Under the pieces are notes generated by a model. It was not told the origin of the DNA. It saw only the letters and a program-made list of their open reading frames with translations, and ran no database searches. DNA of 64,000 bases from Xanthomonas sp. 3793 (GTDB lineage: Bacteria > Pseudomonadota > Gammaproteobacteria > Xanthomonadales > Xanthomonadaceae), in contig NZ_JANTYU010000006.1 of NCBI RefSeq assembly GCF_024806835.1, forward strand, positions 305,170 to 369,169, read 5' to 3'. How positions within the stretch are numbered: the first letter of the stretch is position 1; each line of letters starts with the position of its first letter. This document shows positions 26,754 through 36,556 of this stretch, piece by piece. The position numbers and the translations under genes are program-made.

Positions 26754-26906
26754 GGCGCCGCTCCTGGTATCTGGGTAGGGCCATCAGTTCAGCGCGTGCG
26801 GGGTGAAGGGCACGCAAATCGCAAAACCTATGCGGATTTCTCACAGCTGGATCACGGCAGCGGCGCTACTGATGTGGGCCCTCACCGCCGTACCGTGGAG
26901 CAGGCC

Positions 26907-27305
26907 ATGCGCCCCCAGGACCGCCGTCCCGACCGTCGCCTGTTCAGTGCGCAGGCCGACCCTGCAGCGGCCAAGCGGACTCATCGCAAGTGGCCACCAA
27001 TCGATGCAGTGGGCGTAGCGCAGGACTTCCAGTGCTATAGCCTGGCCGACTACCAGCGCCGCCGCCGACGGGGCGGGCCGACCTGGCGCGATCTCTCGCC
27101 GGCCTACGCGTTCGCCCGGCTGACCCACGCCGCAGACTGGCCGCGCGGTAACGATGCGCACTGTGAGCAGGCGCTGGCCGCGCAGTGGGAAAGCATGCGC
27201 GGTGACTCGCGCCTGGACTGGCCGCACGCCCGCACCATTGTCGAGGACGCGTGGCTGGCGCTGGACCATATCCCCGACGCGGCCATCCATGGAGCGGCGC
27301 ACTGA
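26907..27305 (+). CDS. Unknown protein translationally coupled to ku
   Basis: 132 residues from the ATG at 26907 (GGAG six bases upstream). The stop overlaps the ku ATG as ATGATG/TGATG. The sequence has a basic N-terminus (RPQDRRPDRRLFSAQADP), AVGVAQDFQCYSLADYQ followed by RRRRRGGPTWRD, LSPAYAFARLTHAADWPRGN and an acidic C-terminal helix (ARTIVEDAWLALDHIPDA). I do not recognise a domain. Its coupling to ku and ligD suggests a role in, or co-regulation with, non-homologous end joining. Confidence 0.75.
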   Translation: MRPQDRRPDRRLFSAQADPAAAKRTHRKWPPIDAVGVAQDFQCYSLADYQRRRRRGGPTWRDLSPAYAFARLTHAADWPRGNDAHCEQALAAQWESMRGDSRLDWPHARTIVEDAWLALDHIPDAAIHGAAH

Positions 27306-28276
27306 TGGCCCGACCGATCTGGACCGGCACGCTGTCGTTCGGCCTGCTCAACGTGCCGGTAGCGTTGATGTCCGGCGAACGCAAGGTGGACCTGCATTTC
27401 CGCATGCTCGATTCGCGCGACAAGAAGCCGATCCGTTTCGAGCGCGTCAACGCCGACACCGGCGATGAAGTGCCGTGGAAGGAAATCGTCAAGGCGTTCG
27501 AGTACGACAAGGGCAGCTACGTCATTGTCGAAGAGCAGGACATCCGCTCGGCCTCGCCGGAAAGCCACGAGACGGTGGAAGTGGAAACCTTTGTCGATGC
27601 GGCCGAGATCGACCCGCGCTATTTCGAGAAGCCCTACATCCTGGTGCCGGGCAAGAAGGCCGAAAAAGGCTATGTGCTGCTGCGCGAAACGCTGCGCGAC
27701 ACCGGCAAGGTGGGGATTGCCAAGGTGGTCATCCGCACCCGCGAGTACCTGGCTGCGGTGATGCCGCAAGGCGATGCCCTGATCCTGCTGCTGCTGCGCT
27801 ACCAGCAGGAAGTGGTGGACCCGCAGGACTTCAAGTTGCCGGCCGGCGCAGTGGGCGAGTACCGCATCACGCCCAAGGAACAGGAGATGGCCAGGCAGCT
27901 GATCGAGTCGATGTCCGGCACCTGGCAGCCGGAGGACTACCACGACGAATTCCGCGGCAAACTCGAGCAGATCCTGCGCAAGCGCATCCAGGCCAAGGGC
28001 GGCACCACCAAGGTGGATATCGAGCCGCCGCAGCACGAAGACGCCAGCACCAACGTGGTCGATTTCATGTCGCTGCTGCAGAAGAGCCTGCAGGCCAAGA
28101 CGCGCACCCCGGCCAAGAAGAGCAGCGCGCCGGCGGCGGGGTCGGCCAAAAAGACCGCCAAGACCGCTACCAAGAAAGCGGCAAAAAAGGCCACCAAGAA
28201 GACCATCAAGAAGACCGTAGCCAAGACCGCCAAGACGACGGCCAGCAAGGCGGCGCCACGCCGCAAGGCTGGATAG
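27305..28276 (+). CDS. ku: Ku DNA end-binding protein
   Basis: 323 residues. It forms a homodimeric ring on double-strand ends and recruits LigD for non-homologous end joining. The core starts at ARPIWTGTLSFGLLNVPVAL and contains IRFERVNADTGDEVPWKEIV, KPYILVPGKKAEKGYVLLRE and LPAGAVGEYRITPKEQEMAR. After residue about 265 there is a long Lys/Ala/Thr-rich tail (KKTAKTATKKAAKKATKKT) that resembles a histone-like DNA-binding extension found in some bacterial Ku proteins. It is followed 9 bp later by ligD. Confidence 0.97.
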   Translation: MARPIWTGTLSFGLLNVPVALMSGERKVDLHFRMLDSRDKKPIRFERVNADTGDEVPWKEIVKAFEYDKGSYVIVEEQDIRSASPESHETVEVETFVDAAEIDPRYFEKPYILVPGKKAEKGYVLLRETLRDTGKVGIAKVVIRTREYLAAVMPQGDALILLLLRYQQEVVDPQDFKLPAGAVGEYRITPKEQEMARQLIESMSGTWQPEDYHDEFRGKLEQILRKRIQAKGGTTKVDIEPPQHEDASTNVVDFMSLLQKSLQAKTRTPAKKSSAPAAGSAKKTAKTATKKAAKKATKKTIKKTVAKTAKTTASKAAPRRKAG

Positions 28277-28285
28277 GCCCCGCCC

Positions 28286-31030
28286 ATGTCATTGCGCGAC
28301 TACAACGCCAAGCGCCGCTTCGACCAGACCCCGGAGCCGGCCGGCGACACGCCTGCGCGTGCCAGCAAGCAGCCGATCTTCGTCGTGCAATTGCACCACG
28401 CCAGCTCGCGCCATTACGACTTCCGTCTGGAGGTCGATGGTGTGCTCAAGAGTTGGGCCGTGCCGAAGGGCCCTTCGTTGCGCGTTGGCGAAAAGCGGCT
28501 GGCGGTTCAGGTGGAGGATCACCCGCTGTCGTATGCCAGCTTCGAGGGCGATATTCCGCAGGGCCACTACGGCGCCGGGCATGTCGATGTGTTCGACCAC
28601 GGACAGTGGCACTGCGAAGGCGATGCGTTGGCGGCGCTGGACGCGGGCAAGCTGGAATTCGAACTGCAGGGCACGCTGCTGCGCGGCGGTTTTGCCTTGG
28701 TACGCACACAGATGCGCGGCGGCAAACCGCAATGGCTGCTGTTCAAGCGCACCGATGCGTACGCGGCCGATCTGGATGCCGATGCGCTGGTGGCCCAGCA
28801 GGCCGCAGGCGCACCGGCTGCGGCGCCTGCAACCCGTGCCAAGGCCAGCCGGGCACGGCGTGCGCCCGCGGCAAAGGCGAGCGCCAAGACGACGGCGGCA
28901 GGCAAACGCGCACGTCCAGCGCGTGCGGACTCCAGGCAATGGCGGACCCGCGCCCTGGCGCTTGACAGTGCGCGCGATGCGCCAAGCCCAACCGAGCTTC
29001 GCGCGCAACTGACCTTGCTGCGCGAGCAGGCACCGGATGGCGAGCGCTGGTTGCACGAGATCAAGTGGGACGGCTATCGCCTGCTGGCCGACATGGTCGA
29101 TGGCCAGGTGCAACTGCGCTCGCGTAACGACCAGGCCTGGACACAGCGTTTTCCGGACGTGGTGCGCGCAGTGCAGGCCTTGCCGGTGCGTGATGCGCGC
29201 CTGGATGGCGAGCTGGTGGTGCTGGACGCCAAGGGACGCACCGATTTCTCGGCGCTGCAACGTGCGCTCGATGGCAGCGCCGTGCAGCCGCTGCGCTACA
29301 TCGTGTTCGACCTGCTGGGCGTGGCCGGGGTGGATCTGCGCGATACCCCGTTGCTGCAACGCAAGCAATTGCTGCACGAGTTGCTGGGCGATGAGCCAGG
29401 TACGCTGGCGTTTAGCGACCATGTGATCGGCCACGGCCCGGAGGTGTTCGCGGCCAGCGCCGGCACCGGCTGGGAAGGCATCGTCAGCAAGCTCGCCGAT
29501 GCGCCTTATCGCGCAGGACGCAGCGCCGATTGGGTCAAGACCAAGCACGCAGACAGCGACGAGTTCGTGGTGGTGGGCTACACCGACCCCAAGGGCGCAC
29601 GCAGCGGCTTCGGCGCCTTGCTGATGGCGCAGCGCGAGGGCAACACGCTGCGCTATGTCGGGCGTGTGGGTACCGGCTTCGACGATGCCTTGCTGACAAA
29701 GATCACCGCGCTGCTGCAGGCGCTGCACAGCGACACCGCCACGCTGGAATTGCCGACGCACCTCCAGGGGCGGCCACGCGATGTGCATTGGGTCCGGCCG
29801 GTGCTGATCGCCGAGGTCGCTTTCCGCGGCTGGGCGAAGGAAGGCCTGCTGCGGCAGGCCGCGTTCAAGCGTCTGCGCGAGGACAAACCCATGAGCGAGT
29901 TGGGCGGCGACCGCGCCGCGCCGGGCAAGGCGCGTGCTGCGGGCAAACGTGGTGCGGCAACAGCCGCTGCGCCGGCGCGCAAGACGGCGACCAGGAAAAC
30001 ATCCAGAACGACAGTCGACGCCTCCACCAGCACCACCAGCAAACGCGCGCGTTCGACGGCATCGAAGACGAGCGCGACCCCGACATCCAAAAAAGCTGCG
30101 GCGTCCAGGTCCAGCGTATCGAAATCCACGGTGTCCACGTCGACAGCGTCCAAATCCACGTCCACGTCCACAGACGGCATCACCATCACCCATCCCGAAC
30201 GCGTGGTGTTTCCCGCCCTGGGCATCAGCAAGGGCGATGTGGCCGAGTACTACCGGGCAGTGGCGCCGCTGGTGCTGGCAGAGATCGCGCGCCGCCCCTT
30301 GTCGCTGCTGCGCTGCCCCGACGGCGCCGGTGGCGACTGCTTCTTCCAGAAGCACGAAGGCCGCCACCTGGGCACGCATATCAAGGCGATTCCGCTGCAG
30401 CAGAAGAGCGGCACCGAGGATTACATCTACGTCGAAGATGCCGCCGGCCTGCTCGAGCTGGTGCAGATGAACGCGTTGGAGCTGCATCCGTGGGGATCGC
30501 GCACCGACGATGCGGAGCATCCGGACCGCCTGGTGTTCGACCTGGATCCCGGCGATGGGGTGTCCTGGGCCGACGTGGTGGCTGCCGCGCGCGACATCCG
30601 CGCCAAGCTGCGCAGTGCAGGCCTGGAGAGCGCGGTGCGCCTGTCCGGTGGCAAAGGCCTGCATGTCGTCGTGCCGATCGTGCCCGATGCGGGCTGGGAG
30701 CAGGCGCGCGATTTCTGCGAGGCATTTGCGCAGGCGCTGGCCACGCAAGCGCCGGAGCGCTACGTGGCCACCATGAGCAAGGCCAAGCGCCACGGCGTGA
30801 TCTTCGTCGACTGGCTACGCAACGGCCGCGGCAACACCAGCGTGTGTTCGTGGTCGCTGCGCGCGCGCGAAAAAGCCACCGTTGCGGTGCCCTTGCGCTG
30901 GGAAGAACTCGGCAAGATCAGCGGACCGGATGCATTCCCGATCGACAAGGCCATGCACCGTGCCAGGCGCCAGCGCGTTGACCCGTGGGCGCAGGTGTTG
31001 GCGGTGAAGCAACGGTTGCCCAGGGCGTGA
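28286..31030 (+). CDS. ligD: Multifunctional DNA ligase D
   Basis: 914 residues with the three usual LigD modules in the order phosphoesterase, ligase, polymerase. The phosphoesterase is residues about 25-165 (FVVQLHHASSRHYDFRLEVD). The ATP-dependent ligase spans about 235-540, with the nucleotidyl-acceptor lysine K260 in HEIKWDGYRLL. A low-complexity Ser/Thr/Lys/Ala linker (about 545-630) precedes the primase-polymerase module, which begins GITITHPERVVFPALGISKG. The polymerase metal-binding DLD is at 752-754 (VFDLDPGDGVSW). With Ku it processes, fills and seals broken ends. The two low-complexity linkers (about 175-220 and 545-630) are unusually long. Confidence 0.97.
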   Translation: MSLRDYNAKRRFDQTPEPAGDTPARASKQPIFVVQLHHASSRHYDFRLEVDGVLKSWAVPKGPSLRVGEKRLAVQVEDHPLSYASFEGDIPQGHYGAGHVDVFDHGQWHCEGDALAALDAGKLEFELQGTLLRGGFALVRTQMRGGKPQWLLFKRTDAYAADLDADALVAQQAAGAPAAAPATRAKASRARRAPAAKASAKTTAAGKRARPARADSRQWRTRALALDSARDAPSPTELRAQLTLLREQAPDGERWLHEIKWDGYRLLADMVDGQVQLRSRNDQAWTQRFPDVVRAVQALPVRDARLDGELVVLDAKGRTDFSALQRALDGSAVQPLRYIVFDLLGVAGVDLRDTPLLQRKQLLHELLGDEPGTLAFSDHVIGHGPEVFAASAGTGWEGIVSKLADAPYRAGRSADWVKTKHADSDEFVVVGYTDPKGARSGFGALLMAQREGNTLRYVGRVGTGFDDALLTKITALLQALHSDTATLELPTHLQGRPRDVHWVRPVLIAEVAFRGWAKEGLLRQAAFKRLREDKPMSELGGDRAAPGKARAAGKRGAATAAAPARKTATRKTSRTTVDASTSTTSKRARSTASKTSATPTSKKAAASRSSVSKSTVSTSTASKSTSTSTDGITITHPERVVFPALGISKGDVAEYYRAVAPLVLAEIARRPLSLLRCPDGAGGDCFFQKHEGRHLGTHIKAIPLQQKSGTEDYIYVEDAAGLLELVQMNALELHPWGSRTDDAEHPDRLVFDLDPGDGVSWADVVAAARDIRAKLRSAGLESAVRLSGGKGLHVVVPIVPDAGWEQARDFCEAFAQALATQAPERYVATMSKAKRHGVIFVDWLRNGRGNTSVCSWSLRAREKATVAVPLRWEELGKISGPDAFPIDKAMHRARRQRVDPWAQVLAVKQRLPRA

Positions 31031-31105
31031 TCCACACCGCCTGGAAGCGGCAGCGCAGGCCGTGCTAGCTTGCGGACACGTGGATTGCGATGAAGGGACT
31101 CTGCA

Positions 31106-31921
31106 ATGTCAGTGATGCGCGCTTGCGTCTTCATGCTCACCTGGTTGTGCGTGCTGCCGGCCTGTGCAGCAGACAAGCTCGACCCGGTACTTGCCGGCAT
31201 TCAAGGCAGCGATGTCGAGGCGCAGCAGGTGCGGGCATCGGTCCGCGCCGCGCCCCTGCTACGTGGGCAGTTAGTGCAACTTGTCGATGCCGGGCAACTC
31301 AGGCGCATCCGTGTCGTGGCCGACACCGCGCAGCCAGTCATCAAGAACCGTCCTTTCGCCGCGGCGGTTCTGGACAAGGAGATGATCCTCACCAGCGGGC
31401 TGCTCCAGCAACTGCGTGAGACCCCACGCCCACATGCGCTGCGCAGTGGCGACCTTGCCGCAGACAACCTGGTGTTCGTGCTCGCCCATCTGGCAGTGCA
31501 CGCGGCGGTCGCCGAACGGCATGCACAGTTCGAGCGGACGCTGGCGGACAAGATGGCCGCCGGTATCGGCGATGCACAGGCCAAGGGAACCGAGTTCGAC
31601 GCAACGGCGATGGCGCAGGAGGCGCTGAACCACAACATGGCGATCGAGGCCAATGCCTATATCGCCGGGTGGAACGCGGTGGTCGATGCGGCCCAGCACC
31701 AGGCATCGCCAGGCGGCGCCCCGCTGCCGGAAGCGCAGCGCGCCGTGCTGCTGGGTCCACTGCTGCTGAGTTTCCGCTACAACCAGGTCCTGGAACGGGC
31801 AATGGATGGCGCCCAGGATCAGCGCGTGGTGCTCGGCGCAGATGGAATCGTTGCCGACACGCGCAACGTCTTCGCCATTGCCCAGGCGCTGATGGCCGGC
31901 AAGATGCTGGAGATTGAATAG
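31106..31921 (+). CDS. Secreted protein resembling an inactive M48-type peptidase
   Basis: 271 residues from the ATG at 31106, with an AAGGGA sequence upstream. A signal peptide is visible (ACVFMLTWLCVLPACAA). At about residues 127-140 the sequence is LAHLAVHAAVAERH, where M48 peptidases have HExxH; the histidines remain but the catalytic Glu is Leu. Further on, EANAYIAGWNAVVDAA is placed like the third zinc-ligand Glu helix of the family. The VLDKEMILTSGLLQQL stretch also resembles M48. If correct, it is a pseudo-protease in the periplasm. It lies just after ligD but probably is a separate transcript. Confidence 0.65.
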   Translation: MSVMRACVFMLTWLCVLPACAADKLDPVLAGIQGSDVEAQQVRASVRAAPLLRGQLVQLVDAGQLRRIRVVADTAQPVIKNRPFAAAVLDKEMILTSGLLQQLRETPRPHALRSGDLAADNLVFVLAHLAVHAAVAERHAQFERTLADKMAAGIGDAQAKGTEFDATAMAQEALNHNMAIEANAYIAGWNAVVDAAQHQASPGGAPLPEAQRAVLLGPLLLSFRYNQVLERAMDGAQDQRVVLGADGIVADTRNVFAIAQALMAGKMLEIE

Positions 31922-32205
31922 CGCAGGCGCACCTGGTGCGCCTCATCTCCGAGTGCGGGCCTTGCGGCTAACGCGGCAGGGTGGACCGCTGCGCGTTGTG
32001 CCACTGCAGACAGGCTGTTCCAGCCAGTCCGGTTGGGCCAGCAATGCAGCCGCTGGCGGACGCATTTGCCCGCCATGGCGACAGACGCAAGCCGGCTGCA
32101 GCGGTACCTGCACGCCGCATGCAACCCGCGCACCCCTGCCGATGCATGGCGATTGCGCCCATCGGCACGCAGGCGCGGCCAACGGCGTCCAGGCCTGCAC
32201 GGCGT

Positions 32206-33366
32206 CTACGCCGAGACCGCGGCCTCGCGCGTCACCCGGCTCAACGCATCGCTGCCGATCTCGGCAATCGAGTGGGTGCCTGTCAGCGTCATCGCCACGC
32301 GCATTTCCTTTTCGATCAAGCCCAGCAGGTTTTCCACGCCGGCCTGCCCGCCTGCCGCCAGCGCGTAGACGAAAGCGCGGCCCAGCAAGACCGCATCGGC
32401 ACCGAGCGCCAGCATGCGCACCACGTCCAACCCACTGCGGATGCCCGAGTCGGCAAGGATCTTCAGATCGCCCTTCACCGCTTCGGCGATCGCCGGCAAT
32501 GCGCGTGCGCTGGACAGCACGCCATCGAGCTGGCGCCCGCCGTGGTTGGACACCACGATGCCGTCGGCGCCGAAGCGCACCGCATCGCGCGCGTCGTCCG
32601 GGTCGAGGATGCCCTTGATCACCATCGGCCCGGTCCAGAACTCGCGGATCCATTCCAGGTCCTTCCAGGCGATGGACGGGTCGAAGTTGGCGCCCAGCCA
32701 GCCGATGTAGTCCTGCAGGCCGGTGGGGCTGCCGCGATAGGCCGAGATGTTGCCCAGATCGTGCGGTTTGCCGAGCAGGCCCACGTCCCACGCCCAGCGC
32801 GGATGCGTCACCGCCTGCAGCATGCGCCGCAGCGATGCATTGGGCCCGCTCATGCCCGAGTGCGCATCGCGGTAACGCGCGCCCGGCGTGGGCATGTCCA
32901 CGGTGAACACCAGCGTGGTGACGCCGGCTGCCTTGGCGCGCTCCAGCGCGTTGCGCATGAAACCGCGGTCCTTGAGCACGTACAGCTGGAACCACATCGG
33001 CCGGCCGATGGCCGGCGCCACTTCCTCGATCGGGCACACCGACACCGTGGACAACGTAAACGGGATTCCGCGCGCGGCCGCGGCGCGCGCCGCCTGCACT
33101 TCGCCACGGCGCGCATACATGCCGGTCAGCCCCACCGGCGCCAGGGCCACCGGCATCGCCAGGGTTTCGCCGAACAGCTCGGTGCTCAGGCTCAGGTCGG
33201 ACATGTTGCGCAACACCCGCTGGCGCAGCGCGATATCGGCCAGATCCGAGACATTGCGCCGCAGCGTGTGCTCGGCGTAGGCGCCTCCGTCGATGTAATG
33301 GAACAGGAAGGGGGGCAGCCGCGCCTGGGCGGCGGCGCGGTAATCGGAAGCGGCAGAGATGATCAT
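32206..33366 (-). CDS. lldD: FMN-dependent L-lactate dehydrogenase
   Basis: 386 residues, an alpha-hydroxy-acid dehydrogenase that oxidises L-lactate to pyruvate at the inner membrane and passes electrons to quinone. Landmarks are [39 protein letters not shown], the active-site His at about 275 in [12 protein letters not shown], and [20 protein letters not shown]. The usual length and N-terminus ([19 protein letters not shown]) support the ATG at 33366. Genes on either side are unrelated and transcribed the other way. Confidence 0.95.
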   Translation of the reverse strand: MIISAASDYRAAAQARLPPFLFHYIDGGAYAEHTLRRNVSDLADIALRQRVLRNMSDLSLSTELFGETLAMPVALAPVGLTGMYARRGEVQAARAAAARGIPFTLSTVSVCPIEEVAPAIGRPMWFQLYVLKDRGFMRNALERAKAAGVTTLVFTVDMPTPGARYRDAHSGMSGPNASLRRMLQAVTHPRWAWDVGLLGKPHDLGNISAYRGSPTGLQDYIGWLGANFDPSIAWKDLEWIREFWTGPMVIKGILDPDDARDAVRFGADGIVVSNHGGRQLDGVLSSARALPAIAEAVKGDLKILADSGIRSGLDVVRMLALGADAVLLGRAFVYALAAGGQAGVENLLGLIEKEMRVAMTLTGTHSIAEIGSDALSRVTREAAVSA

Positions 33367-33620
33367 CGAAGACGGACGACAGCTGCGGGGTTAGCCGCTG
33401 AGTGTAAGACCATCGGTGTGGCGCGGGGACCGCTGCGCGATCGGCACGGTGCACAAGCCGAGCGCGCGGCGTTTCGTCGGGCGTTCGGGCGGTTTGGTCG
33501 CATCGCGCTGGCGTCCGAATCGATGGATTGCAAGACTGCGTGCGCTGCTGCAGCGGCGTTGCCGCGTACCGCCGCCCATGCCGGGCATCTGCAGCAAGCA
33601 CATCACGGACGGAGGGCGCC

Positions 33621-34871
33621 ATGCGTGCAGGCACAGCAGCGGGATGGACGGCACGGGTCGGGCTGACGATCGGTCTGCTTTGCAGTGGTCAGGCGATGGC
33701 GAGCGGGCCAGGCCAGCCGCCCGCGCCGGATGCCATCACGCGCACACTCCAGCAACGCATGGACGCCGCCGGCATCGTCGGCCTGGGCGCGGCGATCATC
33801 CGCGACCGCAAGGTGGTCTGGACCGGCGGTATCGGTTTTGCCGACCGCGCACGCGGCACGCCGTTCACGCCCGACACCGTCATGAGCATCGGCTCGATCA
33901 GCAAGACCGTGACCGGCGTGGCGCTGATGCAGGCGGTGCAGGACGGCAAGCTGGCGCTGGATGCGGACATCAACACCTATCTACCGTTCGCGGTGCGCAA
34001 CCCGCAGTTTCCGGACGTGCCGATCACCTTGCGGCAACTGGCCACGCATACGTCCAGCCTGACCGACCGCTGGGAGGTCTACCGCGACACCTATCGCTGG
34101 CAAGGCATGCCGGCCGCGCCGTTGGGCGAGTTCCTGCGCGGCTATCTGGCGCCCGGCGGGTGCGACTACCGGGCGCAGAACTATCTGCAGCTCAAACCCG
34201 GCACGCATCGCGAGTACTCCAACATCGGCGCCGGCCTGGTGGGCTACATCGTTGCGCGTGCGGTGGGCCAGTCGCTGGAGCGCTACACGCACACGCGCAT
34301 CTTCGCGCCGCTGGGCATGCAGCACACCGCCTGGCATGCCGCCGATCTGCCGGCCGCCGCACAGGCCACGCTGTATGTGAGCCAGTTCGGCGTGAGCGTA
34401 CCGATCCCGCCGTACGAGCTGACCACCTATCCCGATGGCGGCGTGCGCACCAGCGTCAACGACCTCTCCAGGCTGTTCATCGCCTTGCTCGATGGCGGCC
34501 AGTACCAGGGCGTGCGCATCCTGGACGCCACCACCACCGCGCAGATGCTGCGTTTCCAGTACACCGCCGCCAACAAGCCCGACAACATCGCCTTGAACGA
34601 GAAGAACTCCGGCATCTTCTGGTCCACCAAGTACAACGTCACCCGCATCGGCCACGGCGGCTCGGACCCGGGCGTGCACACCGAGATGCTGTCGGACCTG
34701 GCGCACGACAATGCGGTGGTGCTGATCAGCAACACCTCGCTCGATAGCAGCGATGCCAAGGTCAATGCGCAGCTGTTCGACGATCTATGGAGCTACGCGC
34801 TGCAGCTCAGGCAACAGGCCACGACCGGCACCGACCCCATGCCGGGCGTGCACTCGCCACCGGTCCGCTGA
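33621..34871 (+). CDS. Serine beta-lactamase-fold protein (class C / esterase type), secreted
   Basis: 416 residues from the ATG at 33621, with GGAGG six bases upstream. A signal peptide precedes SGPGQPPAPDA. The three motifs of the family are present: S92-x-x-K95 in MSIGSISKTVTGVA, Y199-S-N in HREYSNIGAGLVG, and H345-G-G in RIGHGGSDPGVHTEML. The domain is of the kind that includes class C beta-lactamases, D-aminopeptidases and esterases, so hydrolysis of antibiotics is not implied. Probably periplasmic. Confidence 0.88.
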   Translation: MRAGTAAGWTARVGLTIGLLCSGQAMASGPGQPPAPDAITRTLQQRMDAAGIVGLGAAIIRDRKVVWTGGIGFADRARGTPFTPDTVMSIGSISKTVTGVALMQAVQDGKLALDADINTYLPFAVRNPQFPDVPITLRQLATHTSSLTDRWEVYRDTYRWQGMPAAPLGEFLRGYLAPGGCDYRAQNYLQLKPGTHREYSNIGAGLVGYIVARAVGQSLERYTHTRIFAPLGMQHTAWHAADLPAAAQATLYVSQFGVSVPIPPYELTTYPDGGVRTSVNDLSRLFIALLDGGQYQGVRILDATTTAQMLRFQYTAANKPDNIALNEKNSGIFWSTKYNVTRIGHGGSDPGVHTEMLSDLAHDNAVVLISNTSLDSSDAKVNAQLFDDLWSYALQLRQQATTGTDPMPGVHSPPVR

Positions 34872-35013
34872 CCCGGCGGCCAGCAAAACCTAGCGAGCAG
34901 TCGTCAGCTGGGCGCGACGGCGCGCAAGAACCGGCGTGTGCGAGAGGCAGCTGCCGCACCGGGCACCGGCCGCGTCCGCCTGGCGTTGCGTACCGCCGTT
35001 TTGAGGGCCGCTG

Positions 35014-36531
35014 TTATGCAGCCGCCACAAAATGCCCATGGAATCCCAGCGGAATCGCATAAGGCAGCCATGCCTGTGCAATCGGCCCGGCATCGATGTG
35101 CTGTGCGTCCAGCACCATCAACCCGGTGCGTGCGTGCTGGGTGTCGAGCACCGTGCCCACCAGCCAGCCCTGGTCCGGGCGCGTGCTGCCGGGCCTGGCG
35201 ACGAACACATGTTCCTCGGCCAGCACATGCGGGCCGTAGCGATGCACCTGGCGGTGGTTGCGTTCCAGGTCGTAGCCGGCCACGGCATTGAGAAACGGCG
35301 ACTGGTTCGGGCCATCGATGCACGGCGCGTACAGGCGCGCGCCCTGCGTGCGCGGGCTGCGGTGGTCGAACAGCGGCAATTCCAGGTTGTCCACCGGATG
35401 CACCTGCCAGTGCGCGCGGCCATTGGCCAGGTCCAGATGCAGGCTGCGTAATTGCACTGGTGCCGGCGCGGCGTGCGGGTCGCCGCGCATGGCTGCACGC
35501 ATCGGCGAGCGAGCTTCTTCCGGATCGGTGTGCACGATGGCGCGCACCACGATACGGTTCTGCTGCGCATAGGCATCGGCAACGTGATAGGCCACCGCAA
35601 AGTCGGCCTCGAACCAGCGCGGCTGGTCCAGCGCATCCTTGGGCACCACCGCAATCCGGCATGGGGCATCCGGGGTGAAGCGCAGTTGCTCGAAGAACGC
35701 ACCGTCGCCGTCCAGACGCCGATACGGTGCCATCACCAGGATCAGATGGCGGTCGGTCATCGCAAAGCTGTGCAGGTAGGCAGGCGCGTCGGTGTGCAGC
35801 AACTGCACGTTGCGCAACGTGGCGTCGGCGCCCAGGTGCCAGAGCACCACGCCGGTGGAGCCGACCACGCTGATCGAGCCGACGTTCCACACGCTGCCGT
35901 CGTGGTCGGTCAACGGGTGCGCGGAAAACGGCATCGCAGCCAGATCCTCGCGCCAGGTGACCGGGCCGAGGGTGTCCAGCGCATCGGGGTCCAGTTCGAT
36001 CGCAGAGCCGGCCTCCCACAGCGCGAACAGGCGGCCATTGAGCATCGTCACCGAGGTGTTGGCGGTGTTGGTATCGTCGTTGTTGCGGCCGGGCTGCATG
36101 TCCGGCACGGAGGTGCCGGCAGCGCGATAGAGAAATCGCCCGGCCTGCTGCTCCCGGGTGAACTTGTGGGTGGCCACCATGCGCCCAAGGTGCCGCACCT
36201 GGCCGCCGCCCAGCCGCCAGCGGTGCACCATGCCGTCGCCATCGAACCAGTGTTCGTAGCGGAACCCGGCGCGCTCGGTCCAGGCCGGGCCATTGCGATA
36301 CAGGCTGCCTGCCAGGCCTTCGGGCAATGCGCCGTGGAGCGTTGCGGTGGCCGGCCCCAGGGTGGGGCTGACCACGCTACGCCAGCCCAGCAGCCACGGC
36401 GTGCGCTGCAACTGGGCCTGGAATGCGGCAGCTTCCTCGGCGCGTGCAGGCAGGCTGCGCATGCCAAAGCCGCCCAGCGCAGCACTTCCGGTGGCGGCCA
36501 GTAACGATTGCAGGAAGCGGCGGCGTTGCAT
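35014..36531 (-). CDS. Carotenoid cleavage oxygenase with a Tat-like signal
   Basis: 505 residues. An Fe(II)-dependent dioxygenase of the carotenoid oxygenase (RPE65/CCD) family. The leader QRRRFLQSLLAATGSAALGG looks like a twin-arginine signal. The four iron-binding His residues fit AMPFSAHPLTDHDG, PAYLHSFAMTDRHLIL, VAYHVADAYA and the C-terminal LGFHGHF. Further family features are SLYRNGPAW and HWFDGDGMVHRWRL. The ATG at 36531 has GGAG at good spacing. The substrate is unknown; xanthomonadin or an apocarotenoid cannot be concluded from sequence. It lies 26 bp from the DUF2141 gene on the same strand. Confidence 0.9.
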   Translation of the reverse strand: MQRRRFLQSLLAATGSAALGGFGMRSLPARAEEAAAFQAQLQRTPWLLGWRSVVSPTLGPATATLHGALPEGLAGSLYRNGPAWTERAGFRYEHWFDGDGMVHRWRLGGGQVRHLGRMVATHKFTREQQAGRFLYRAAGTSVPDMQPGRNNDDTNTANTSVTMLNGRLFALWEAGSAIELDPDALDTLGPVTWREDLAAMPFSAHPLTDHDGSVWNVGSISVVGSTGVVLWHLGADATLRNVQLLHTDAPAYLHSFAMTDRHLILVMAPYRRLDGDGAFFEQLRFTPDAPCRIAVVPKDALDQPRWFEADFAVAYHVADAYAQQNRIVVRAIVHTDPEEARSPMRAAMRGDPHAAPAPVQLRSLHLDLANGRAHWQVHPVDNLELPLFDHRSPRTQGARLYAPCIDGPNQSPFLNAVAGYDLERNHRQVHRYGPHVLAEEHVFVARPGSTRPDQGWLVGTVLDTQHARTGLMVLDAQHIDAGPIAQAWLPYAIPLGFHGHFVAAA

Positions 36532-36556
36532 GCATGGCTCCTTTCGCGCGTGGGCC

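Noticed and set aside
28289..30793. 834-codon minus-strand frame antisense to ligD
   Set aside because: It covers the LigD gene in the opposite direction with no domain; LigD motifs on the plus strand are decisive.
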